Assembly: GCF_964355755.1 (NCBI RefSeq)
Contig: NC_092670.1
Span: 30,057,795-30,121,794 of the forward strand
Direction: 5' to 3'
Source: Antedon mediterranea
Taxonomy: Eukaryota > Echinodermata > Crinoidea > Comatulida > Antedonidae
DNA: 64,000 bases
Within the stretch, counting starts at the first letter, position 1; each line of letters opens with the position of its first letter. The notes beneath the pieces are model-generated. The model did not search any database and had not been told where the DNA came from. It saw only the letters and a list, made by a program, of their open reading frames with translations. A program made the translations under genes and the position numbers. Below are positions 52,393 to 63,408 of the stretch, one piece after another.

Positions 52393-53513
52393 GGCCTGCT
52401 GTATCATAGAAGTGTTGAGCGCAATTTGTGACTCATTTGTTCGTGTTTTAAAAGTAGTTGTTATTGAAAAATAGCTTTTGGTAAAATAAATGTTTAGTGA
52501 TGGTTTTGATTTATTTGTTTTGAATTGTTGTATCTTTTTTTTGTAAATGGAAGCAGCGATTTAATCGAAATGAAAATAGAACAGTATACGCGTTATAAAA
52601 CACTATTTTGGGTTTGAAGTATGTACTGAATCATTTATTGTATTTTTAATTAATTAATTATGAATCTAGTGAATTTTTAATCTTATAAGTTACAAAAATG
52701 AACTCCTTGTGGCTTAAATTCATACCCCATATGGCACCTATAAGTCACCAGAATGCACCCCATACATTAAGTGTCTACTTAATTAAAATTTATAAATCTA
52801 GGCCTATCTATGGTTTAATCAATATAATTATTATTATATTATACCTGAACTTATCAAGGATAATAATAGGCCTAGGAGGCTAGGCCCTAACTACCTAGGC
52901 ATATTATAGTATTATCCAGAGACAAAAAAAAATAAATTAAATTTTAATTAGATACAATATCTAGAGCATATTAATTATTATTATTGATTACGGTAAACAT
53001 AGATCATATACACTAATTGATAAAAAAATATATATTTATATATAAACAGACAAAGAACATTAATTATAAATAACCCTATAATATACTGTACCTGAAAAAG
53101 TATTCGCGATCAGCTACTTTCAACAATTGAAATGTTGTTACAAACTTACCATAATGATCTCTCTGTAAATACAAATCTCTCACCCAAAATCGTCGTTTTG
53201 TTCTATTTTTTTCCATAGTAAGTAAAGAATGCAAATTCTTGCTAACTCTCTTTTGTTAGTTTTAGGCATTTTTTTTAACACTACTATTACCAAGGTACGT
53301 TAAAGTGTATACTGTTTCAAACTTTGTGCGCGCCCTGCGTGTCACGTCGCGAATTAACCAGGTCAAAGTACGTCTCAAAACAACAACTTAACGTTGACGC
53401 ATCCGAACTGGTTTGATTTCACGCAGGCGGGGGAAAACACAATTATTGGAAGGGCATTTTCTTACCTTGCGTCGTTTGCGTTACGTTGCGTCGCTAGTGG
53501 GAACCACGCTTTA

Positions 53514-53736
53514 CTATTTGGCGGATTATTTGGTTTATATACTTTTAACTGATACATATGCCTACTTCAACCCAACATACACGTTAATATTGCATCTTTT
53601 CGCGACGCGGCTTTAGAAGATTTATCAATGCGAAAGCTATATCTAAGGCAGACAGTTTCGGAATTTTATAATCGACTAATTGATAGGTCCAAGCTGCTGG
53701 ATCCATACAAACGTCTCGATAAAGAGAGTCTAGGGG
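53514..53736. other. Intron 5 segment between elements
   Basis: A short ORF (RQTVSEFYNRLIDRSKLLDP) is cut by the next element. No family was recognised. Confidence 0.35.
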
Positions 53737-54543
53737 CCTGTTTCTGCTGCAACTGCTCAAAATACGGTATAAAAATACGGTATAAAATACGGTATTTTTT
53801 AAACCGTATTTTTTAGTACCCCGTTTCTGCTAACAATACTTCTTGGGTGGTCGTGTTAAATTTCATCTTTTTTACCCAAATTGCCATTCATTTATTTGAT
53901 CGATAATTAAAGGAAGTTTTACGTCTCACTTTCAACAGCCTAGCCCTAGTGATAGAGATGTTGTGAGAGCACAGAAAACATCGTAATAGGGACAATTAAT
54001 TCGTTCCCTCCCCGAGTTATTGTATTTTGCAATGTTGTACTGCTTTCGCAGGCTCTTCAGCTTTGAGTTTACTTGCTTTGGAGACAAGTCTATTCCATAC
54101 TTCTACTTTATTTTTGTAGAAATGTCTTTATAAATGTGGTTGTCCCTTTTATTACCTTTTAGTTGGCCAGACATTTTAGCTTCCCCACACAAATTTATTT
54201 AGTAAAACTGTGACGTCTTCGCTCCACATTTTCGCCGAATATATATATACACGTGTGTAAAACAGCTGACAGCGACAGAAAATAAAAACACGAATGTTGA
54301 CCTTTTGTCATGTAAAAAAAAAATACGGTATTTTTTATTGGCAGCAGAAACGGGTACAAAAAATACGGTATAAATTTGTAAATACCGTATTTTATCCACA
54401 AATTTTGTGTGAGGAAAATACGGTATACAAAATACGGTATATTTTTTATGAGCGCAGTTTCTGCTGCCATAAATATACCGTATATATACGGTATTCAAAA
54501 AATACCGTATAATATACGGTATTTAGTTGGCAGCAGAAACAGG
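53737..54543. mobile_element. MITE with cctgtttctgctgc termini and many atacggtat motifs
   Basis: Inverted ends cctgtttctgctgc/gcagcagaaacagg. About twenty atacggta/taccgtat words are clustered in the two subterminal regions (53765-53815 and 54320-54530). The border words tctagggg and cctaggag look like a diverged 8-bp duplication, which would fit hAT. Confidence 0.75.
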
Positions 54544-54551
54544 GCCTAGGA

Positions 54552-54668
54552 GGGATCACGGTTGAACGATTTTGAATTCTCGCCCTTTGATTGGTTGACG
54601 CTAATCAACAGACTGCGGAAGAATGTTCTCACGTGTGCCGTTGCCTCTGAGGACTGCATGTCCTGGCA
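54552..54668. mobile_element. hAT-type family copy 1, left fragment
   Basis: It matches 57790-57905 (cacggttgaatgatttt...gattggt) and the reverse complement of 62395-62515. It is cut at 54668 by the fold-back element. Confidence 0.75.
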
Positions 54669-56527
54669 GCGATTTTTTTTTTCATACATAATTTGGGGAC
54701 CACCTCATGAAACGTCACAAAATAAACATGAATAATTCATCAGTTAAATTTTCTTGTTCCGTGTGCACCCAAGCGTATAGCAACAAGAAGTGATTAGACA
54801 CAAGTGCGTAGACTTGCCCCAAGTCTGTATTTTCTTTTTTATTTATTTGTTTTTATTGCGACCGCGATTTTTGTCTGAAAATACAGACTTGTGAAACGCG
54901 TATAGAAATCGATTTGTAGACCGCAAACATCTGATAAGAATGACGTAGGTGATCATACCGTATTTGGCTATATGGGGCGGGCGGTATGTAAATATGGATT
55001 TCGAATCAACCAATGATCATCTTGTTTCAAAATGAAAAAGATCGAGTACGTACAGTGCTGAATGTACGGTCGAGACTGTTGATAAAATCGTGTTGCCAAG
55101 TTGTTTTATTATTAATTGTTTAGTCATTGGCCTAGGCCTCTTTCGTGGGTCCTACTCAACTCGCACGTATGACCTGCCAAATAAAACGCCAATAAAGTAG
55201 GCCTACATACCACCGGCACACAACAAAGCTACACCACTACACAGAACAGGACAGGGTCTGGGTGGGAATTAAATCAAATTATCTCCGCGTAATAAATGAT
55301 CCATTCAATGTTTGATTTGCGGAGAAGCTAGCCTATCTTATCAAGACGAGTTTTCATGTTCTTGGGAAAAATCCCATCAAATGTTTACCAAACTACTAGG
55401 CATATAAAATCATTTCTAGCCTTCAGAAACTTTCATCAATGTACCAAGTACACGTTGTCTAAACGTAACATAGCGCATGCGCACCATCTTAGTTGTTGAG
55501 TCTTTGAACTTCTGAAATATGAATATTAAAACGGTGTACGAGTGAGTAGCCAATCGCATGCAGCTGAAACTAGTCAACCGGATAATCGTATGCACCAAGG
55601 ATTCTTGGTGTCAAACCACGTGACTTGTGCGTGTTTCCCCAGACGGAGTATCCAAAATCAAGTAGTATACGTATGAAACGCCATATGTGCCAAAATATTT
55701 ATCTTTTTACTAATACTGTATTAAGACAAAACTCCGTCTGGAACCCAGACTAACAAGTGCGGTACGATTCTAGGCCTAATCTCCGCTGTGGTTGCCGCGT
55801 GGGATTTCATAAAAGAATAGCGGCTTTTTGTGTGGATTGTCGAAATAATCAGCCTTTAGTTTATGGTGTTTTTAATATAATTTATTACTAAAGAATTACG
55901 TGTTAAAATTATAGTTTCTATTAATACTATTAGGCCTAATTATTAGTCTCTAAACCCTTGTCTATTCTAGTAGTAGCTGTGTGGGTGTGTGTGACGTGTG
56001 TGTGTTAGGTTTGACACAGTCCGAGTAATAAGTCAGCAAAATTTAACAATAAACATTACACAAAAATACATTTTTTATTCTCGTGGGTCTAATCTTCCCA
56101 TCTCATGTGTTCATATACGCGCATTTTTAAAGTTCCTTTGAGTACATGCATAGGCCTATTGTTTGATAATTAAAAAATTACAGTACACAAATTATACACA
56201 TTTTTTATTCTTGTGGGTCTAAGCTTTCTTTGGGCTATTTCCAATTACTACTTAGTTTAATGTCTTGCCTAGCTGTCGATTAACCTCGACACATTTTGCA
56301 TAGTGGTGTGTGTGTGAAGAAGAGTGCGCGAAGGCAATCACGTGAATTGACCTAGAATATCCTAGGCCTACTGTAGAAAGAATCGTATCGCAGTTGTGCG
56401 TGTAATCACTTCTTGTTGCTATACGCTTGGATGCACACGGAACAACAAATTTAACTGATGAATTATTCATGTTTATTTTGTGACGTTTCATGAGGGGTCC
56501 CCAACTTATGTACGAAACAAAAATCGC
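54669..56527. mobile_element. Fold-back (MULE-like) element, complete, 1859 bp
   Basis: A 9-bp duplication gtcctggca flanks it (54660-54668 and 56528-56536). The ends gcgatttttt are inverted repeats that continue for about 130 bp (ggggacc..., cctcatgaaacgtcac, aataattcatcagttaaa, cacccaagcgtatagcaaca). Non-coding. A 9-bp duplication with long inverted ends suggests MULE or Foldback type. It inserted into a hAT-type copy. Confidence 0.85.
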
Positions 56528-56890
56528 GTCCTGGCATGGCCAACACACGTCGGTAAAATAATGTACTGAAATTGAACGAGGTTAAATAAACACTCTTTTT
56601 TATTTAATAAACATGTAATATCATATTTGATTGAATTTTACAAAGTACATAAACAAAATAAATTACTAAAACCGTAACTTTTAAAGTTCATACAATTGCC
56701 TACTGAGGGTGCAATTTATATACTTCGTTCGTGGCTAAAAACGATTATTTTCGGCCATGTATTAGACCCAATATTCGGAAAACTACAAGTCAGATTTTCA
56801 TAATTCTTTCTTTATTTATTTTAATATTGAAACAAATAAATATTAACAGGCAATGTATGCTATTGACTTCTAATGTTGCATCGTTATCCC
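56528..56890. mobile_element. hAT-type family copy 1, right fragment
   Basis: It continues 54668 (ctgaa..ttaaataaacac..., cgtggctaaaaacgattattttcgg) and matches the reverse complement of 62020-62375. It stops where the next copy begins, so copy 1 is truncated at both ends. Confidence 0.7.
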
Positions 56891-57486
56891 TAGGTAGTCT
56901 GGGGCGGATCCAGGGGGGGGGGGGGGTGCCCTTTTTTTAGAGGTTCAATATTTTATTCGTGTGACATATTTGTGTGTATATTAGTATGTACAGAGTAGGC
57001 TACACTAACCCCAAAAATAAAAACAGAAATGTATTACAATGCGTGCGATGTTAAGTTACGGCGGCCGATCAAAGAGCATCGTGAGAGGTGGTGACGCGTG
57101 ATGATCTCTACTTAAACTTTTAAAAATAGATCGTTTTTTCACATACTACAGAGGGCGCATGTAAACTTTTTACGATTCAACTTCGCGTACGTTACCATGC
57201 GCGCTATGTCATTGACGCGATTATTTGTCCATTGGTAAACACATTTTTATGTTTTATTATTCTGAAAATAATTGAACTGTAAACATAATTCTTTTGAGTA
57301 TTTGTTTATTTACATATCATTCCATCAGATCAACTATTTTTTATTTCCATTACATCCAACCAAACATGTAAAAAATGTAGTTAAAATATCGTACTATCTA
57401 GCGTGTACGACCATACGCATTAAATTGTTTACTAAAAAATCATCGAACGGTCCAGTGACCTTACCCTATTCAACCTTGTTTTTGTA

Positions 57487-57716
57487 GTTGAGCCTCTCAT
57501 GACCTGGGATTTGTTTGTCTTCCTACGCCAAGATAATATAGTTCTACATGCCATGTGCTTTTTTCTCTGAGAAATACTTATTATAAGTGCCAAAAAAATG
57601 TTTTTTTTTATTATTAAAATCTTTTAAAGAAAAATCACACATAGGCCTACCATAAAAAAGAAGGTCCATTTATTTCATTTTTTAAACAAAATTGTGAAAA
57701 TTACGTGAGGCTCAAC
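57487..57716. mobile_element. TA-flanked sub-element in hAT copy 2
   Basis: Ends gttgagcctc / gaggctcaac are inverted, with TA at the left border. The same segment is present at 62580-62810 in copy 3, so it entered before the family spread. Confidence 0.65.
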
Positions 57717-58274
57717 AACAAAACCACCATTTTGTGATATGATGTCATCGTAAGCCAATCAAAGCTGAGCTTTCCCGTGATCGGCAGAGCTCACGGTTGA
57801 ATGATTTTGGATTCTGGCTATTTGATTGGTGGACGCGAATCACCCAAAGCGGAATGTTTTCTCTCGCGTGTACCGCGAAGTCACGTGATCCATCTGTACT
57901 GAACGTTACTACGCAAATTTAGAGCAATGAATTTGTACGAATTCCGTTAAATAAACAACTCTATATATTTTATGAACATTTAATAACATATTTTATTGAT
58001 ATTTCCAATGTTGATATATAAAATAAATTACTATAAAACGTAATTATATGTAATTATTTTAGCGAAAAATGGCGTAGTTCATACAATTGTCAAGTTCAAA
58101 ATTGGCCTATGCCTATATTTATCGGGTAAATTGTAGCATAGAAAAATTAATATACGCGAACGTAAAACGTACCCACAGGCGAAGAGGTAGGTCCATATTG
58201 TTTATCGCAGAGGTGTAGGCTGGTTGCTGTCTGAGAGTGCAAACATTGTAAATGACGTGCCTTGGGCATGATCT

Positions 58275-58640
58275 GTAAGACAATTTTGAAAAATAGAGCT
58301 GCTAGGTCCCCGGAAGTTGCAATTATACATCTTAATGATACTATGAAACAAAATTACAAGTCGACAGACCCAGACAACCGTGGTTGGGATGGAGCTAAGA
58401 AAATTTAGAAAAATAGAGTTGGAGTTCCCGGAAATTGGACTTAATCATACTTCAAAACATAAAACAAAATATAGGCCTATAAGTCCCTATCATGGTTGTG
58501 ACTGAGCTAAGAAATTTTTGAAAACTAGAGCTGTTAGGTCCCGGAAAATGCACTTATTGTACTTCGAAATATGACCAGCTTTATGGTTGGGTCTGAGCTA
58601 AGAAAATGTTTAAAACTGGAGCTGGAAACATCAGGCCTAG
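58275..58640. repeat. ~115-bp internal tandem repeat, about 3.5 copies
   Basis: The words gctaagaaaatttt-gaaaa-tagagctg-taggtcccggaaattgcactta recur near 58276, 58392, 58506 and 58595. Confidence 0.7.
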
Positions 58641-58756
58641 AGGCTTAAAAAAGTGGTCCGTTTTGCCTTATATTTGGCTCAAATACTCAATATCTGATGT
58701 GCCCTTTTTATCGGCGGACCCCCTTCCCCTCTCAAAAATGTCTGGATCCGCCCCAG

Positions 58757-59695
58757 GGTAGTAGGCCTAGGCCTATATACTAGTGTTAGTGTGGGTCATT
58801 AGGTAGTTAATGCTCCTACCCTGGAATAGTTACATAATACTGTAGTTTGTTTATGATTATATTTTTGTTCTGTACAGTAGGCCAGACTATATTTACACAA
58901 AATGTTTGCTATTGATTGATAAACAAAAATAATTGATATAATAAATCATCTGAAGAAAGAATAATGATTTAAAATGTTAGTCAAAAAATCGAGCGGCGTT
59001 TTTTTGTAAGAAACTTGTTTAAACTATAAAATTACTCAATAACCGTGCTTGTTTTCACAGGGTTAACGCTGGTATCAACGCCTTATTCGAAAAACGCCAC
59101 CAACATTATGTTAACTAACAACAAAACAATATTGACCAATAATGATGCACATTATTTTTTTCAGTGACGTATCGTCTAACCCTATACATAGCATTGAACC
59201 TTTCACATTTATAAACATCCAATTGCAATATGTGTAAGTATTTTTTTGGCAATTCCATTGTCATGCAAGCGCATAACCAATTAACGGAAAAACCATTTGT
59301 CAACAAAAATTAATATCTACTTTGTTATCAACATAATATACTAGTAATACAATTGTGTTTCTTTACAAGTTTGTCAAAAAGTCCAATGATTTAAACCATT
59401 TCCAAAAATTAGCTGTGCTGAAAACCCCAATCTAATTCCTCTTTTGAAATTGTTAATCATCGAGGTCTCAGGCAGAAATCACGAGTAATTTATAAGATTA
59501 ATATTGTCTATGTTAAAGATAGCCAACATACTTCCTCGCAGAAACAAAATAAGGAATTACTTTATCATCGCCAACATGCAAAACAACCTCGAACCTCATA
59601 TATTGTGTTGCTTGATTTTACTAAGGTGCGAAGCGCCATTGATGTTGGTTTCTTTCTATTGAGATGCTCCATATTATATCATTTCTAAATTGCAG
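58757..59695. other. Distal end of intron 5
   Basis: No gene or element end was recognised. AT-rich. Confidence 0.4.
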
Positions 59696-59773
59696 GCGGA
59701 TTCAATATAACCACGAACTTCAAGAGCTGTGTGAAAATGCATTTGCATTGAATACAAGTTTTTCAGTGGAATT
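59696..59773 (+). CDS. LRR receptor exon 6 (one LRR)
   Basis: 78 nt between aattgcag and gtaggt, phase 2, in phase with exon 5. It encodes RIQYNHELQELCENAFALNT-SFSVE. Confidence 0.75.
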
Positions 59774-60038
59774 GTAGGTACAGTAATCAGGATGGCACAA
59801 GTGTTAAAAAAATCACTGTATTAGTTAGTTGCGGCGCCATCATTTTCCAGAAATAGGTTCACACAACAAGAGTATGTTGCTTTAATATAATAACTTACAG
59901 CCTGCCAGTACAGCATGAATTTACCAATGTTTTAGTAGTATTAGTACTTACTGCAAATGCAAGTATGTTATTATTAGTGGTAATATTGAATCTGTTATTG
60001 AGTAAATTCTTAATATGTTGATTATCTTCTTTCAATAG

Positions 60039-60113
60039 ATGGGTTGCAAACAATCGTAACCTTGTTAACATTTCTACTGGAACTTTCAAAAACGTTACAA
60101 GCGGAAGTAACAT
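60039..60113 (+). CDS. LRR receptor exon 7 (one LRR)
   Basis: 75 nt between caatag and gtgagt, phase 2. It encodes WVANNRNLVNISTGTFKNVT-SGSN, with N-glycosylation sequons NIS and NVT. Confidence 0.8.
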
Positions 60114-60626
60114 GTGAGTAAAGGTGTCAATTAATGAGTATAATAATTAGGCTCTATGTTTACCTTAGAGTTCTTTCATTTTTCTATAAAAAAAAAACAA
60201 TGTTGAGAGACATAATATGTATGTATGTCTTATGGATTACAATATTTTACAACAGAGATATTTGTCCAGATGAAAATAGTTTACGAACCCAAATAAAATA
60301 AAACAATTTTTTTTAATTGTAGAAATAGTTACTCCGTTGGTTCTTAATTACATTAGTTGAATATATTCACCTTCAATTGAATTATATTTTTCCAAGTATC
60401 TAAAGTTCCTACTGTAGATAAAATGGGCTATAACATTAAATATTTAATTTATGTTATGATATGAAAGTTAGAAGCATTTTAATAATATATGAACATTTTG
60501 TTTTGTATTATGAATGTTTAAATGAAGTTTGTTAAAGTTATTATTAATTTTAAAGTTAAAGTAGTGCATTTAAGATTACTAGTGATGTGTTAAAAACCAA
60601 CTTACTCATTATTCCAATATGCATAG

Positions 60627-60695
60627 ATATCTAGATAGAAACAGTTTACAAAGCATACCTTCAAAAGCTTTTCAAGGCGAACCAATTATAAATAT
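60627..60695 (+). CDS. LRR receptor exon 8 (one LRR)
   Basis: 69 nt between gcatag and gtaagt, phase 2. It encodes YLDRNSLQSIPSKAFQGEPI-IN, a textbook LxxNxLxxIPxxAF repeat. Confidence 0.85.
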
Positions 60696-61110
60696 GTAAG
60701 TATTGCTTGTTTTGTAAAACTTTATAAACATAACATTATTAATTTTATATTTTGTTATAGATGTAAGTGTTTCAATATTATAATATAATACTATAATAAA
60801 AAGGGAAATGAAAATATATAATAGGAACATTATAATTTGTATAAGAAAAGATTATACACATCGGTATGAATAATATACGAGAAAAAAAAACTCATGAAAA
60901 GGTAAATATATTTCACAACTTACATTCTTAATGTTAGAGAGAGGAAAAAAAACAAACTTCTGTTTGATCACGTATGGCAAAAGACATGACTGACACTTTT
61001 CGGGAACATTTGGTTAAATAGTCTAATGACTTTTGCTATATGCTTTCTCAGATGTTTTTTTTATATTCTGTACAAATTAATTAGTAGTACGTACCAACTT
61101 CTTTCTCTAG

Positions 61111-61182
61111 GAAACTTGAAGACAACAATATTAGCTTTATACACACGGATGCATTTGTTGCATTGGACAGTATTTATTTGTT
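61111..61182 (+). CDS. LRR receptor exon 9 (one LRR)
   Basis: 72 nt between ttctctag and gtaagt, phase 2. It encodes KLEDNNISFIHTDAFVALDS-IYL. Confidence 0.85.
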
Positions 61183-61422
61183 GTAAGTACGGTTATGTAG
61201 GCCATGCACAAATAATAATCAACATTATTAAATAAACACATGTAGTCTTGTTTACATCTTAAATTTAAAAAAGAGAAAAGACAAAAAAACAATGTAAATA
61301 ATAATTGTTGATTTGATTTGCATAATCTATATCTTGTCTTTTCTATTGTTTATCTACATATAAGATTTAATAATGTTCCATTAATTACTATCAATGTATT
61401 GTATATTTTAAACTTTATGTAG

Positions 61423-61485
61423 ACGACTTGCCTATAACAACCTTAAGGAAATACCGATCTTGCACGCTAACATAACTGATACACT
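61423..61485 (+). CDS. LRR receptor exon 10 (one LRR)
   Basis: 63 nt between tatgtag and gtaagt, phase 2. It encodes RLAYNNLKEIPILHANITDT. Confidence 0.85.
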
Positions 61486-61860
61486 GTAAGTATAGTACGT
61501 TTGTCTAAACATTATACCATTAACTCAACAATAGTGAGGAAAATAAAATTGTATTAATAATAATTATTGTTGTGTCAGATTACTGTACTGCGCTCGCTGT
61601 GTGTGAGACCGACATTATGGTATTGTGCGACCAATCGAACCTAACTTACAGGTCGAATACTAAATTGATTATCAGAAAAAAAAGTTTTACGTACAACCTA
61701 TTAAGAATACTGTAAAGACCTGTTGGAATACTTTCATATTTCTGTGTGTTTTTGTGTCTAAATGTGTTAATTCTATAAAGTAATTGTGGTTTTAAACATA
61801 AAGGATGTAATGTTTTACTCATTCCGGCATTAGAAAGTATAACAACCAAAGTCGTTACCA

Positions 61861-61868
61861 ACACTAAC
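61861..61868. repeat. hAT target-site duplication, left
   Basis: acactaac, identical to 63218-63225. Confidence 0.9.
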
Positions 61869-63217
61869 CAGTGGCGTATCCAGGATTTTGAAGTTGGGGG
61901 GTGGGGGGGGGGGGCCCGGGAATTGCCAATTTGCCGACAAAATTAGTGTCATTATCTGTACATACACCTGATCAATATACGGTTCTAGGATTGCATATAG
62001 TCATATTGTCTTTTATGGGATAACGATGCAAAATTAAAACCAATCCAACATTATCTGTTAGTATGTTGCATTCATATTACAATAAAGAAAAAATTAGGAA
62101 ATCTGGCTTTTAGTTTTCGAAATATAGGATCTAAAACATCGCCGAAAATTATCGTTTTTAGCCACGAAAGAAGTAAAACAATTTGCGGCCCCAGTCGGCA
62201 ATTCTATTAACTAGGCCTACGCCATATTTGGTTAAAATAATTATATATAATTACGTTTTTTAGTAATTTATTTTATATATCACCATTGGAAATATCAATA
62301 AAACATGTTATTAAATGCTTATAAAATATATGAAGTTGTTTACTTAACGGAATTCGGACAAATGCATTGCTCTAATTGTGTGTAGTAACGATCAGAGAGA
62401 CCGTATGATCAACATCATGGTACACGCGCGAGAGAAAACATTCCGCTGCGGGTGATTCGCATCCACCAATCAAATCAGCCAGAATCCAAAATCATTCAAC
62501 CGTGAGCAATGCCAATCACGAGAAAGCTCAGCTTTGATTGGCTTACGATGACATCATATCACAAAATGGTGGTTTTGTAGTTGAGCCTCACGGAATATTC
62601 TGTTCCAAAAATGAAATTCATGGATATTTTTTATGGTATGTGTGCTTTTTCTTTAAAAAATTCGAATAATAAAGGCCTCATATCGAGAAAAAAACGGGTT
62701 TTTGGCACTTATAATAAATATATCTTACGAGAAAAAAAGCACATGGCATGTGGAACTATATAATCTTAGCGTAGGAAGACATACAAATCCCTGGTCATGA
62801 GAGGCTCAACTGCAAAAACAAGGTTGAATAGGGTAAGGTCACCGGACCGTTCTTCAAAGACTTTTGAGTAAACAATCTAGCGCGTACGGCCGTACGTACG
62901 TGCTAGATGATAAGATATTTTGACCACATTTTTTACGTGTTTGGTTAGATGTAATGAAAATAAAAAATAGTTGATCTGAACATGGAGGTACCTCCATCAT
63001 CTGAAGGGAATGATATGATATGTAAATAAACAAACACTCAAAAGAATTATGTTTACAGTTCAATTATTGTCAGAATAATAGTTTATTCTTATTTGCCTAA
63101 CTTTATTTTTTCCCGGCACCTTTTTTGCCGACGGACGCGATGATGTGGGGGGTTGGTTGGTTGGTTGGGGGGGGGGGGGGGGCGGGCCCCCCGGCTCCCC
63201 CAATGGATACGCCACTG
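61869..63217. mobile_element. hAT-type family copy 3 (inverted), in intron 10
   Basis: Ends cagtggcgtatccag / tggatacgccactg are inverted, with a perfect 8-bp duplication acactaac, the hAT signature. Large blocks match copy 2 in reverse complement (ctcgcg..., gattggcttacgatgacatc). G-rich runs flank both ends. It is 1349 bp with no transposase. Confidence 0.9.
62580..62810. mobile_element. TA-flanked sub-element in hAT copy 3
   Basis: Counterpart of 57487-57716, with ends gttgagcctca / gaggctcaac. Confidence 0.6.
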
Positions 63218-63273
63218 ACACTAACCATAGTCTAGGGTTTGAACTATTGTTTTATTTATTATTTATTTTTTAG

Positions 63274-63408
63274 TGATTTGAGCTGGAACTATCTAACAGC
63301 ATTGGGCGACTGGCAACTACCTTCAGTTAAAAAAATAATAATAAACAAAAATAGTATTCAACGCATCTCAAAAACAGTCTTCGCCAATATATCATCCCTA
63401 GAAATGTT
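63274..63408 (+). CDS. LRR receptor exon 11 (two LRRs fused)
   Basis: 135 nt between tttttag and gtaagt, phase 2. It encodes DLSWNYLTALGDWQLPSVKK, then IIINKNSIQRISKTVFANIS and SLEM, so two repeats in one exon. The gene continues past the window. Confidence 0.85.

Larger units (their letters stand above)
46463..53510. mobile_element. PIF/Harbinger transposon, nearly complete, 7.0 kb
   Basis: TTA duplications flank it at 46460-46462 and 53511-53513. The termini agcgtggttcccactagcga are perfect inverted repeats. It encodes the two proteins expected for this superfamily: a MADF/BESS DNA-binding protein (+, eight candidate exons) and a DDE transposase (minus). It hosts an unassigned element (48047-49894), which hosts a mariner-type element (48398-49434). 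It lies in intron 5 of the LRR receptor gene. Confidence 0.9.
56899..58756. mobile_element. hAT-type family copy 2
   Basis: Inverted ends ctggggcggatccag / ctggatccgccccag. The border words (taggtagt, ggtagtag) share ggtagt but are not a clean 8-bp duplication. It contains a Tc-like sub-element at 57487-57716 and an internal repeat at 58275-58640. Non-coding apart from short ORFs. Confidence 0.8.
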
